Part shown: positions 1 through 7,581 of the stretch, piece by piece
Layout of the letters: every line of letters begins with the position of its first letter
Position numbering within the stretch: position 1 is the stretch's first letter
From: Elusimicrobia bacterium RIFCSPLOWO2_12_FULL_59_9
GTDB lineage: Bacteria > Elusimicrobiota > Elusimicrobia > O2-12-FULL-59-9
Assembly: GCA_001800185.1 (NCBI GenBank)
Contig: MGUX01000038.1
Coordinates: 1-16,229, forward strand
Length of the DNA stretch: 16,229 nt
Direction: 5' to 3'
Translations under genes and position numbers: made by a program
Notes under the pieces: generated by a model
The model's input: the letters and a program-made list of their open reading frames with translations, nothing else
Database searches by the model: none
Told to the model about the DNA's origin: nothing

Positions 1-177
1 TCGGAACATGCGCCTCCGGTGCGCCCAGTGCCGGGAACTCTGCGACCGGCCGGAGGGAATCCCCGCACAGGCCCCCAGTCAAATTTTTTCCTTTGAATTC
101 AGGGTGCGTCCCGGAGTTGGGGAAAATCCGGACAAATCCCCGCCGCCAAGCGTGACATGCTAGTATTAATAAAAAGC

Positions 178-206
178 TTGACATATTTATTTGTTGCTGC
201 TAAAAT
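178..206 (+). promoter_or_regulatory. Sigma70-type promoter of vapBC
   Basis: A perfect -35 hexamer TTGACA lies at 178-183 and a 5/6 -10 hexamer TAAAAT at 201-206, separated by an optimal 17 bp. The stretch is an AT-rich island (about 160-210) in GC-rich surroundings, with A-rich sequence just upstream that could act as an UP element. The expected transcription start, about 7 nt after the -10 box, falls at about 213, which is the A of the vapB ATG. VapBC pairs usually repress their own promoter; the palindromes TATTAATA (164-171) and AAGCTT (174-179) next to the -35 box are possible operator pieces, but that is inference. Confidence 0.8.
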
Positions 207-212
207 AACAGT

Positions 213-446
213 ATGGGCATGGAAACGACTTTGACGGAGCGGGGCCAGACCGCAGTCCCCGCGAGGATCCGGAAGGCTTTCAAGCTCAAGCCCGGCCAGA
301 AGCTGGAATGGGTGGAAGATGGAAGCGTCATCTATGTGCTCCCCATATCCTCAGACCCCATCCGCGCCTTTCGGGCCTCTGCCCAGGGCTCCAAATTGAC
401 CGAAGCTTTGCTGCGTTCCCGCCGCGCGGATGCCAGAAAAATCTGA
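213..446 (+). CDS. vapB: VapB-type antitoxin, AbrB/SpoVT fold
   Basis: A 77-residue AbrB/MazE-type swapped-hairpin antitoxin. Residues about 5-45 carry the family pattern: a T-x-x-x-RGQTAVPARIRK core, then LKPGQKLEW, then a short beta strand ending in YVLPI. The basic C-terminal tail (about 47-77) is the part that in this family wraps around and blocks the PIN toxin. It should bind and neutralise the VapC encoded downstream and, with it, repress its own promoter. No Shine-Dalgarno precedes ATG 213, and the promoter predicts transcription starting at that ATG, so translation is probably leaderless. A second in-frame ATG at 219 is the alternative start. The 3' end overlaps vapC by 17 nt. The family call is secure; the cognate pairing is inferred from adjacency. 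Confidence 0.88.
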   Translation: MGMETTLTERGQTAVPARIRKAFKLKPGQKLEWVEDGSVIYVLPISSDPIRAFRASAQGSKLTEALLRSRRADARKI

Positions 447-849
447 GACTTGGGTTCTGGACACTTCCGCCCTATTCTGCCTAAAGGAAAATGAGCCGGG
501 CGCCGGGGTTGTAGACAGGTTATTGAGAGACGCGGGCCCCAAGGGACGCGTCTATATTTCTTTCATGTCGATGATGGAGTATTTTTACATCCTTCAGCAG
601 GAGCAAGGAGAAATCGCCGCCCGCCGCGGTTTTTTGGAGCTCAAGCAACTCCCCCTCCAAGTGGTCGAGAGCGACGAAGCTTTGGCTCTCACCGCCGCCC
701 GCATCAAATCCACGACGAAACTATCCGTCGCCGACGCTTGGATCGCGGCCACGGCCGAACATCTTAAGGCCAGCCTTGTCCACAAAGATCCCGAGTTTGA
801 GTCCTTGGCCCGCCAGATTACACTGCAGCAGCTTCCCTACAAGAAATAG
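430..849 (+). CDS. vapC: VapC-type PIN-domain ribonuclease toxin
   Basis: A 139-residue PIN domain of normal VapC length. The acidic metal-binding residues are all present: D11 in the N-terminal VLDTSAL motif, E50 in MSMMEY, D102 in SVADAWIAATA, and D120 in LVHKDPEFE. The active site therefore looks intact. VapC toxins are Mg2+-dependent endoribonucleases that cut tRNA or rRNA and stop translation when not held by VapB; this one's target cannot be read from the sequence. The start ATG lies 17 nt inside vapB with no Shine-Dalgarno before it, so translation probably depends on ribosomes finishing vapB, which keeps toxin below antitoxin. It points towards the minus-strand glgP and ends 66 nt from it. 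Confidence 0.9.
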   Translation: MPEKSETWVLDTSALFCLKENEPGAGVVDRLLRDAGPKGRVYISFMSMMEYFYILQQEQGEIAARRGFLELKQLPLQVVESDEALALTAARIKSTTKLSVADAWIAATAEHLKASLVHKDPEFESLARQITLQQLPYKK

Positions 850-862
850 ATCGAAAGCTTGG

Positions 863-893
863 GGTCAGGTCTTGCGTTGCGACAGGCCTGACC
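863..893. repeat. REP-like hairpin between convergent genes
   Basis: A 9-bp stem, GGTCAGGTC (863-871) with GGCCTGACC (885-893), one pair being G-U in RNA. It encloses a 13-nt loop containing TTGCG twice. GG immediately precedes the left arm. The minus-strand reading includes GCAAGACCTGACCCC, which I recall from palindromic repeats near RAYT/IS200-like (Y1) transposases; that link is recollection and has not been searched. No transposase is present. It lies between the ends of vapC and glgP. It could stop transcription from either side, but neither side has a strong T-run (ATAATTT follows on the plus strand), so a classical terminator is unlikely. Confidence 0.6.
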
Positions 894-915
894 ATAATTT
901 AGGAAATTTGCGCTG

Positions 916-3465
916 TCAGGCGCCCAGCGGGACTTGCCAGATTTCGCGGGCGTATTCGGCGATGGTGCGGTCGGAGGAGAATTTGCCGCTGTTGGCGGCG
1001 TTGATGAGGGAGCTCCTCGTCCAGGCGGCCGGGTCCAGGTAGCGCTTCTCGACTTCGTCTTGGGCGCGGAGGTAGTCGTCGAAATCGGCGAGGACCATGA
1101 AGGGGTCATGGTTTAACAGCGACTCCAAGATGGGTTTGAAGAGGCCGGGCTCGACCTGGGAAAAGAAATCGGATTGGATGAGCCCGATGACCTCGGCCAG
1201 CGCGGGGGAGCGGTCCACGAATTCCCGCGGGCGGTAGCCCTCCTGCCTCAGATTGACCACCTCGCCGGTCTTGAGCCCGAAGGCGAAGAAGTGCTCCGCG
1301 CCGGCCTCCTCCCGTATCTCGATATTGGCGCCGTCCAAAGTGCCGATCGTGAGGGCGCCGTTCATCATGAACTTCATGCAGCCGGTGCCGGAGGCCTCGG
1401 TGCCGGCGGTCGAGATCTGCTCCGAGAGGTCGCAGGCGCCGACGATGCGCTGGGCCAGAGAGACCCTGTAATCCTCCAGGAACAGCACACGCAGCAGGCC
1501 GCGGGCGCGCTTATCTCCGTTGATCACGCCGCCCACCGAGTTGATGAACTTGATGATGAGCTTGGCCATGCCGTAGCCGGGCGCCGCCTTGCCGCCGAAC
1601 ATGGCGGTCCTGGGCACGTGCTCCTTGTTGGGGCTGTGTTTGATGTCCAGATACTTATGAATCAGGTAAAAAGCGAACAGAAGCTGGCGCTTGTATTCGT
1701 GGACGCGCTTGACCTGGATGTCGAAGAGCGAGTCGGGGGCCGTCTTGAAGGCCCATTTCTTCTCCAAGAAACCAGCCAGATCGGATTTATTGTCGCGCTT
1801 GATCCGCCGCCACCTCTCCAGGAAAGCGGCGTCATCGCGCCTTGCAAGCAGCCCTTTAAGCTTCAGAAGATCCGTCGGCCAGCGCTCGCCGATCGTCTCA
1901 TCGAGGAGGCGGCTCAGGCGCGGATTGGATTCCAAAATCCAACGGCGCGGCGTGACCCCATTGGTCTTGTTGTTGAAGCGCTCCGGCCATAAGTCGTGGA
2001 AGTCGCGGAACAGGTCGCTTTTGACCAGCTCCGAGTGCAAGGCGCTCACCCCGTTGATCGAGTGGCTTCCCGCGACAGAAAGATGGGCCATGCGCAGGCG
2101 CTTGGGCTCGCCCTCTTCGATGATCGACATGCGGCGCAGGCGATCCGCGTCGCCGGGAAATTCATTGGCCACCTCGCGCAGGAAGCGGGCGTTGATTTCA
2201 TAGATGATCTCGAGGTGGCGGGGCAGCAGCCTGCCCAGCAGGGGAATGGTCCAAGTCTCCAGCGCTTCCGGCAGCAAAGTGTGGTTGGTGTAGGCGAAAG
2301 TGTCCACCGTCGCCCGCCAGGCGTCGTCCCATTCCATCCGCTCCTCGTCCAATAAAATGCGCATCAGTTCGGGAATGGCGAGCGAGGGGTGGGTGTCGTT
2401 GAGTTGGATGGCGACCTTCTTGGGAAAGTCCCGGAAGTCGGCGCTGTGCGTCTTGAAGCGGCGCACGATATCGGCCAGCGAAGCGGCGCTGAAGAAGTAT
2501 TCCTGCTTGAGCCGCAGCTCCATCCCCCCCGAAAACGTGTCGACGGGATACAGCACCTTCGAGATATTTTCGGAGATTATTTTATTCTCATGGGCCTTGA
2601 TGTAGTCGCCGGTGTTGAAGTAGTCCAGGCCGAACTCCTCGGTGCCGCGCGCGGCCCACAGGCGCAGGGTATTGACGGCGTCGTTCTTGTAGCCGGGGAC
2701 TGGAAAATCGTAAGGCATAGCGAGGACGTCGTCGGTGTCCATCCACTGCACGCTGAGGCGGCCGTCCTTGTCCATGGATTTATGGGTGCGGCCGTTGAAG
2801 CGGATGCGGATCGTGTATTCCGGCCGTTCGATCGCCCAGGGGGTGCCCAGTCGCAGCCATTCATCCGGGACCTCGACCTGTTGGCCGTTGACGATCTTCT
2901 GGTGGAAGATGCCGTAGTTGTACATGATGCCGTAGCCGCTGGCGGGAACGCCCAAAGTGGCCATGGAGTCCAAAAAGCAGGCGGCCAGACGGCCGAGGCC
3001 GCCGTTGCCAAGCCCGGCATCGTACTCTTCCCGGACGAGGTCGTCCAACTCAAGGCCGTAAGCCTCAAGCATCCGGCGCGCCTGCGGCTCCAGCCCGAGA
3101 TTGAGGATGCTCGAGCGCAGCAGCTTGCCGATGAGAAACTCCATCGATAAATAATAGACCCTTTTGAGATTCTGCTTATGGTACTTCTGCTGCGTCCGTA
3201 TCCACTTCCCTATCATCCGGTCCCGCACCGCGAGCGATAGAGTCATGAAGTTGTCGTGCGGGGTGGCTGTGTACTGGTCCTTGGCCAGGGAATACATGCG
3301 ATGGTCCTGGAAGGATTCTTTGAGCGCTTCCACGGTCATGCCGTTTCCCTCGCCCCCGTTGGCTGGAAGCGGCGCGGACTGAAACGAAGACGTTTTAGAG
3401 GGGGCGGGCGCAGGCGAGGATGCGGGAGAGGAGGTCTTGCTCTTGGCTTTGACGCTTTTGGACAT
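916..3465 (-). CDS. glgP: Glycogen/starch/alpha-glucan phosphorylase
   Basis: An 849-residue GT35 phosphorylase, normal in length, which would release glucose-1-phosphate from alpha-1,4-glucans using phosphate and PLP in the cytoplasm. Landmarks: an N-terminal RVYYLSMEFLIG block at 102-113, GLGNGGLGRLAACFLDS at 151-167, QLNDTHP at 354-360, the NNKTNGVTPRRW block at 498-509, VKRVHEYKRQ at 585-594, and the PLP site near 687-718 with the Schiff-base lysine at K698. One oddity is Cys696 in GTGCMK, where the usual residue is Asn. Residues 1-42 are Ser/Pro/Ala/Lys-rich and absent from typical relatives. An internal ATG at 3339 (M43) has a better Shine-Dalgarno (GAGGG, 7 nt) than the ATG at 3465, so the true start may be 3339. 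The gene starts 12 nt after the small exported protein gene, in the same train. Confidence 0.95.
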   Translation of the reverse strand: MSKSVKAKSKTSSPASSPAPAPSKTSSFQSAPLPANGGEGNGMTVEALKESFQDHRMYSLAKDQYTATPHDNFMTLSLAVRDRMIGKWIRTQQKYHKQNLKRVYYLSMEFLIGKLLRSSILNLGLEPQARRMLEAYGLELDDLVREEYDAGLGNGGLGRLAACFLDSMATLGVPASGYGIMYNYGIFHQKIVNGQQVEVPDEWLRLGTPWAIERPEYTIRIRFNGRTHKSMDKDGRLSVQWMDTDDVLAMPYDFPVPGYKNDAVNTLRLWAARGTEEFGLDYFNTGDYIKAHENKIISENISKVLYPVDTFSGGMELRLKQEYFFSAASLADIVRRFKTHSADFRDFPKKVAIQLNDTHPSLAIPELMRILLDEERMEWDDAWRATVDTFAYTNHTLLPEALETWTIPLLGRLLPRHLEIIYEINARFLREVANEFPGDADRLRRMSIIEEGEPKRLRMAHLSVAGSHSINGVSALHSELVKSDLFRDFHDLWPERFNNKTNGVTPRRWILESNPRLSRLLDETIGERWPTDLLKLKGLLARRDDAAFLERWRRIKRDNKSDLAGFLEKKWAFKTAPDSLFDIQVKRVHEYKRQLLFAFYLIHKYLDIKHSPNKEHVPRTAMFGGKAAPGYGMAKLIIKFINSVGGVINGDKRARGLLRVLFLEDYRVSLAQRIVGACDLSEQISTAGTEASGTGCMKFMMNGALTIGTLDGANIEIREEAGAEHFFAFGLKTGEVVNLRQEGYRPREFVDRSPALAEVIGLIQSDFFSQVEPGLFKPILESLLNHDPFMVLADFDDYLRAQDEVEKRYLDPAAWTRSSLINAANSGKFSSDRTIAEYAREIWQVPLGA

Positions 3466-3477
3466 AAGACCGGCCGG

Positions 3478-4062
3478 TTACTCGCCGTCCGCCGGGGCCG
3501 GTTCCTTTTCCTGCGCCTCCACCAAAGGCTTCAGTTGATCCAGGGCCTCTTGAGCGTCCTTTACGAGCGGGCTCTTGGGGTATTTGGTCTTGAAATTTTC
3601 AATGTCCGCGACGGCTCCTTTCAAATCGCCATCGAGAGCCTTTTGAACGGCGTCTTTAAGCTCCAGCTCTTGCTGGCGCATTTTGGCTTCCTTGAGTTGA
3701 GCGCGCTGGCCTTTCCAATACAGCGCGTAGGGATCGGCCGATTGCTGCGGCGCGCCGCGAACGGCGGCGACGATGGCCCGGTCGGTGCCGGAGGACCTGT
3801 ATTTGCGGACCGGCGAGACCTCCAAGCCGTGCGCCAAATTTTGAAGCCATTTCTTCCATTTCGGAGCGGAGTCCGGCTGGGCCGGCGCCTTCGCGGGAGC
3901 TCGCCGGGACGAGCGCGCCTTTCTGGCCGCGGGCGCCGTCTCGGAAGCCTGCGTCTGAGCAAAGCCCGCGGCGGGCAAGAGGGCCAAACCTAAACCCAAG
4001 CACAGCGCCGCGCTCCAGCCGGCGCCGGTTCCCGTCCTCATCCGTCCAATGCGTGCCTTCAT
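3478..4062 (-). CDS. Small exported TPR-like protein of unknown function
   Basis: A 194-residue protein I do not recognise as a named family. It has a basic N-terminus, a hydrophobic core at about 17-33, and a likely signal-peptidase I site after GFA (about A35), so it is probably periplasmic. There is no lipobox. Residues about 36-68 are a Pro/Ala/Lys/Arg-rich linker. Residues about 115-180 are helical and Glu/Lys/Gln-rich, with a TPR-like segment around 142-176 (DLKGAVADIENFKTKYPKSP) reminiscent of CpoB/YbgF- or BamD-type repeats. Its ATG overlaps the stop of the large NHL gene by 4 nt (ATGA). A strong AAGGAGG (4070-4076) sits 7 nt upstream, inside that gene, so the two products are probably made together. 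An interaction is inferred from coupling and shared export only. Confidence 0.75.
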   Translation of the reverse strand: MKARIGRMRTGTGAGWSAALCLGLGLALLPAAGFAQTQASETAPAARKARSSRRAPAKAPAQPDSAPKWKKWLQNLAHGLEVSPVRKYRSSGTDRAIVAAVRGAPQQSADPYALYWKGQRAQLKEAKMRQQELELKDAVQKALDGDLKGAVADIENFKTKYPKSPLVKDAQEALDQLKPLVEAQEKEPAPADGE

Positions 4063-7000
4063 GGCTGCGCCTCCTTCATCAAGGCTCCGACCACAATCTC
4101 CTGGGTCGGGTCCAGTTCCAAGGCTTTCTTGAGATGTTCCCGGGCCGCGGCAGGCTCTTTTCTTTTCAACGCGGCGCGGGCGCGGTTGAGCAGTATGCCC
4201 GCGTCCTCGGGATCGGCGCCGCTCGCCTTGGAATAGTAGTCCTCCGCCATGGCGTAGTCCCCGCTCATAAACGCCAGGTTGCCGAGGTTGTTGAGCGCGT
4301 CCGGATTGCCGGGCTCGCTCTTCAATGCCTTTTCAAACTGCTCCAAAGCGGCCTCATTTTTGTCCGCCTCAGCCTCCACGAGGCCCAATTGAATCATGGC
4401 CCTGGTGTTCTTCGGCGACTTTTCGATTTGCCGGCGGTAATAACTCTTGAGAAAGCCGTAGCGCCGCTCCACGAGCTCCTTTAAGACCGCGTGGTCGCGG
4501 GTCCTGGTCTTCTCGAAATCCGGAAGGGGCGCCGTCCAGTCCGTGGCCTGCAAAGTGGCCGGTTCGTAATCCCTCCAAGCCTTCCTCACCTCCACATAGG
4601 CCACCTGCTTGAGCTGCTCCATCTTGCGGTAGCTGTAAAGCGCCTGGCGGTGAGCCTCATCGAAAGAAGAACTGATCAAAGTCGCCTCCAAGGGAATCCA
4701 GTACTGTCCCTCATAGCGGACCATCTGGTCCTCCGGCAGGCCGATTTCCAGCGGATCGCCGCCGCCGAGACCGAACATCAGCGCCAAATGCCCCGGATAA
4801 TCCAGCAGCACCGTCGGCACCGTCAAGCCCTCCAGCAAAGTGGAGATGAGCGCCACGATGTCGTCGCATTGCCCGCTGCGGCGGTTCAAGGTTTCGGTGG
4901 GAAACTGCGCGTAGTCGATGGGCAGCGTCGGATCCTCGGAAACTTTTTCGTAAGGGCTCGTGGGGTTGGCCAAAAACTGCATTCCCAAAACCCCCAGAGC
5001 GTTCCAAACGCGAACCGCGGTGAGAACGTTGGCGTTGATGAGCGACGCGCCCTTGAGGCCCTTGGAACCTTCAAAAATAATTTTCCGGGTGAAATCCAAA
5101 AGCGACGGCTCCTTGGGGGTGATGAAATTGACGAGCCGCTCCGGATGGTCCCAGATGATGGTGTTGCGGGAGTAAACCTTGACCGTCTTGGTCAGCGTCT
5201 GGATTTTCTCCTGGCCCTGCTCATAATACGTCAACTTGAACTCCGTCTGAACGGGAGTGTCCTCGGTCACCTCCAGTACCCGGTTGCTCAAGGTGGCCGT
5301 GAGAGGCACCTCGGCTTTCTCGCCGGCGGGAATCGATTTCAAAACCACGTCGGTGGGAAAGTCCATGAAGCCTTTGAGCGCGAAGCTCAATTTCACGTTG
5401 GGATAGGCGTCGGGCGTGTTGTTGGCGATCCAAAGCCGGCCGAGGGGGTTCTTGGCGTAAGATTTATAGTTGGAGGAGAAAATATCCTGGATGCTCACCT
5501 CCGAGATTTCAATGGAGGCGCGGTTGGCGCTGCCGGGAACGTAAACCGGCACGGCCTGGGACTTGGGGCCCTCCTGCCCGGTCGTGGAGAGTGTGCTTAA
5601 GCGGAAAAAATACGTCGTGCGCGTTTTCAGATCAGCTTGGTCGAAGGAGCTCGCGTCCGTTTCCGCGGCGAGCTCAAAGGGCCCCGCGGACGACGCGGCG
5701 CGGTAAACGCGGACCTTGGCCGCCCAGCCCGATTCCGGCGCCTCCCATTCCAAATGAACGCTGCCTTCCTCCGCCGTGAAGCGAACGCCGGAAGGCGCCG
5801 GGACGGAGACGCGCAAGGGATAGGCCTTCACGACTTTTTGCCCCGGGTCGGCCGCCGCCAGGCGGCCGTCCCAGAAAGCGACGGCCGAAGGCTCCGCCAG
5901 CTCGGTCTCGCCCGAACCCGCCGAAAAAAAGCTCCCCGCCCAACGCCCCTTGCGGTCCACCAGATGCACGCGGCCGCGCTCGCGGTCCAGAAGATAGACG
6001 TAGCCTTTGCCGTCCGCGGCCGCCGCATAGAGCGTCCAGTCGGCCGGCCAGCCCTTTTCTCCGGGCGACCAGGAGTCCGCCAGGCTGCCGGAGGGCTCGC
6101 ATTTAAAAAGCCTCTGGAGCTTGGCGTCCAGGACCCATAAAAAACCGGCCTCGTCCCAGGCAAGGGACGTGGGCTCCTTGAGCGCGTAGGAGCCGATCTG
6201 CGAAAACTCGGAAAGAAATGCGCCCTCGGGATTGAACACCTGCACGCGGGAGTTGCCGGTGTCGGCCACATACAGCGTCTTGTCGTTGACGGCGACGCCG
6301 CCGGGGGAGCTCAAAATTCCGTCCGCGCGGCGGCCGCCCCAGCCTTTTTTTTCGCCGATGACGCCGGCCGGCGAGCCGAAGGAGTTGAATCTCTGCACGC
6401 GGTTGTTGGCCGCGTCGGCCACGTAGAAGCCGTGCTCGGCATGATAGGCGACCGCGGACGCCTTCCCGATCCTGCCTGCGGCTTCGCCTTTGCCTCCAAA
6501 ACGCTGCGCGAGGACGCCCCCTTCTCCAAAAATGGCCACCTCGGAGGACTGCGGCAAATAACCCGCCAAGCGGTTTTCGGACGCCGGAGACAGCAAGCTG
6601 ACGGTATACTGCCAGCGGCGGTCCGGCCGGCCGACCAGAATGGTCGCCCGCGTGGAAGCGGGCCTGAGCTTATCGGTCTTGGCGGCGTTTTCCACGGCGA
6701 TGCGCTGGATTCTTTTGTTGCCGGTGTCGGCGACGTAGATGACCCCGCCCGCGACGGCGATGTCTTCGGGACGATTGTATTGGCCGGCGCCTTTGCCCGC
6801 GGACCCGAACTCTCCCAAGGAATTGCGCTTGGGTCCGTACTCCTCCACCTTGCCCGCCTTGTTTTTGAGCGTGTAAAGAAAACCGTAATCATCCACCGCG
6901 AAACTATCGGCCCCCAACTGCGCCGCGCCGAGATATTTCCCGTCCGGGCCGTATTTGACGACGCGCCCGCGGCCGGAATCCAACACGTGGATCATCCCGG

Positions 7001-7574
7001 ACAAGTCGCAGGTGATTTTGCCCGGAGACTCCGGCGCTTCATCTCCGCCCGCGGAGGGGAACACGAATAGAAAAATTCCCTCCGGAGAAAACACCTGCAC
7101 GCGGGAGTTGCCGGTGTCCGCCACATACACCCGCCCGTCTGGACAGGCGGCCACGCCTTGGGGAGAGCGCATCTGCCCCGGCTTTTTGCCGGCGCTGCCG
7201 AAGGCGCTCAAAAACTGGCCCTCCGCGTCGAAAATCTGGACGCGGGAATTTCCAGTGTCGGCCGCATACAGGGTGTTGTCCGGGCCCGGGCTCAAGCCTT
7301 TCACCGAGGAAAAAGCGCCGCTCTCTTTCCCCCCCTTGCCCGTCATGCGCACCAATTGCCCCTCATCGGTGTAAATCAAAAGGGCTTGGCGGTCCTCGTC
7401 AAACACGTAAACGCGGCCGAAAGCGGCGGCCACCGCCGATGGGCGCTGCATCTCCTTGCGCCCTTCGACGGCCGGCAGGACGGATATCCGGTCATAGGCC
7501 TCCAGCCTCGCTCCACTCAAAAGGCCGGGCGCCGCGGCCGCCATCCACAAAATTTTGACGATGAATTTTCTCAT
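4059..7574 (-). CDS. Secreted NHL-propeller/FN3/transglutaminase-like/TPR protein
   Basis: A 1171-residue exported protein. A signal peptide covers about 1-26 (RK, then a hydrophobic stretch). Residues about 40-590 hold roughly twelve NHL-type blades, best seen as VADTGNSRVQVF around 151-162 and 437-447. By spacing they make two six-bladed propellers (about 40-300 and 305-590). A fibronectin type III domain follows (about 592-680), then a beta-sandwich-like region (about 684-800). Next is a transglutaminase-like domain (about 806-975) with Cys903 in SGQCDD, His929 in PGHLALMFG and Glu963 in WIPLEAT, an apparently complete Cys-His-acid triad. Three TPRs close the protein (about 1053-1160). GGAG (7580-7583) lies 5 nt before ATG 7574. 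Substrate and activity are unknown; envelope protein processing or scaffolding is plausible. Domain types are confident, function is not. Confidence 0.88.
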   Translation of the reverse strand: MRKFIVKILWMAAAAPGLLSGARLEAYDRISVLPAVEGRKEMQRPSAVAAAFGRVYVFDEDRQALLIYTDEGQLVRMTGKGGKESGAFSSVKGLSPGPDNTLYAADTGNSRVQIFDAEGQFLSAFGSAGKKPGQMRSPQGVAACPDGRVYVADTGNSRVQVFSPEGIFLFVFPSAGGDEAPESPGKITCDLSGMIHVLDSGRGRVVKYGPDGKYLGAAQLGADSFAVDDYGFLYTLKNKAGKVEEYGPKRNSLGEFGSAGKGAGQYNRPEDIAVAGGVIYVADTGNKRIQRIAVENAAKTDKLRPASTRATILVGRPDRRWQYTVSLLSPASENRLAGYLPQSSEVAIFGEGGVLAQRFGGKGEAAGRIGKASAVAYHAEHGFYVADAANNRVQRFNSFGSPAGVIGEKKGWGGRRADGILSSPGGVAVNDKTLYVADTGNSRVQVFNPEGAFLSEFSQIGSYALKEPTSLAWDEAGFLWVLDAKLQRLFKCEPSGSLADSWSPGEKGWPADWTLYAAAADGKGYVYLLDRERGRVHLVDRKGRWAGSFFSAGSGETELAEPSAVAFWDGRLAAADPGQKVVKAYPLRVSVPAPSGVRFTAEEGSVHLEWEAPESGWAAKVRVYRAASSAGPFELAAETDASSFDQADLKTRTTYFFRLSTLSTTGQEGPKSQAVPVYVPGSANRASIEISEVSIQDIFSSNYKSYAKNPLGRLWIANNTPDAYPNVKLSFALKGFMDFPTDVVLKSIPAGEKAEVPLTATLSNRVLEVTEDTPVQTEFKLTYYEQGQEKIQTLTKTVKVYSRNTIIWDHPERLVNFITPKEPSLLDFTRKIIFEGSKGLKGASLINANVLTAVRVWNALGVLGMQFLANPTSPYEKVSEDPTLPIDYAQFPTETLNRRSGQCDDIVALISTLLEGLTVPTVLLDYPGHLALMFGLGGGDPLEIGLPEDQMVRYEGQYWIPLEATLISSSFDEAHRQALYSYRKMEQLKQVAYVEVRKAWRDYEPATLQATDWTAPLPDFEKTRTRDHAVLKELVERRYGFLKSYYRRQIEKSPKNTRAMIQLGLVEAEADKNEAALEQFEKALKSEPGNPDALNNLGNLAFMSGDYAMAEDYYSKASGADPEDAGILLNRARAALKRKEPAAAREHLKKALELDPTQEIVVGALMKEAQP

Positions 7575-7581
7575 ATTTTCT

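Noticed and set aside
2..163. Open plus-strand frame from the left edge, 53 codons, with a CAQCRELC cysteine cluster.
   Set aside because: Could be the 3' end of an upstream gene, but another plus frame is open almost as far (3-155) in this GC-rich stretch, and there is no homology I recognise. Sequence to the left would decide.
1..184. Minus-strand frame from ATG at 184 running off the left edge, starting with a hydrophobic MSSFLLILAC.
   Set aside because: No Shine-Dalgarno, it would lie over the vapBC promoter, and the sequence after the first residues looks like non-coding translation.
776..1042. Plus-strand 88-codon frame overlapping the vapC end and the glgP end.
   Set aside because: It overlaps two well-supported genes out of frame or antisense and shows no recognisable motif.
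1174..1992. 272-codon plus-strand open frame opposite glgP.
   Set aside because: Antisense shadow of a clear phosphorylase gene; no domain, and its length is explained by GC-rich codon bias.
4491..5600. 369-codon plus-strand open frame opposite the NHL/transglutaminase-like gene.
   Set aside because: Composition is typical of an antisense frame (many H, R, G, L runs) and no family is recognisable; the minus-strand gene has strong domain evidence.
6235..7270. Regularly spaced similar DNA blocks considered as a CRISPR-like or tandem repeat array.
   Set aside because: They are in-frame codons of NHL blades, irregularly spaced, with coding sequence between them.
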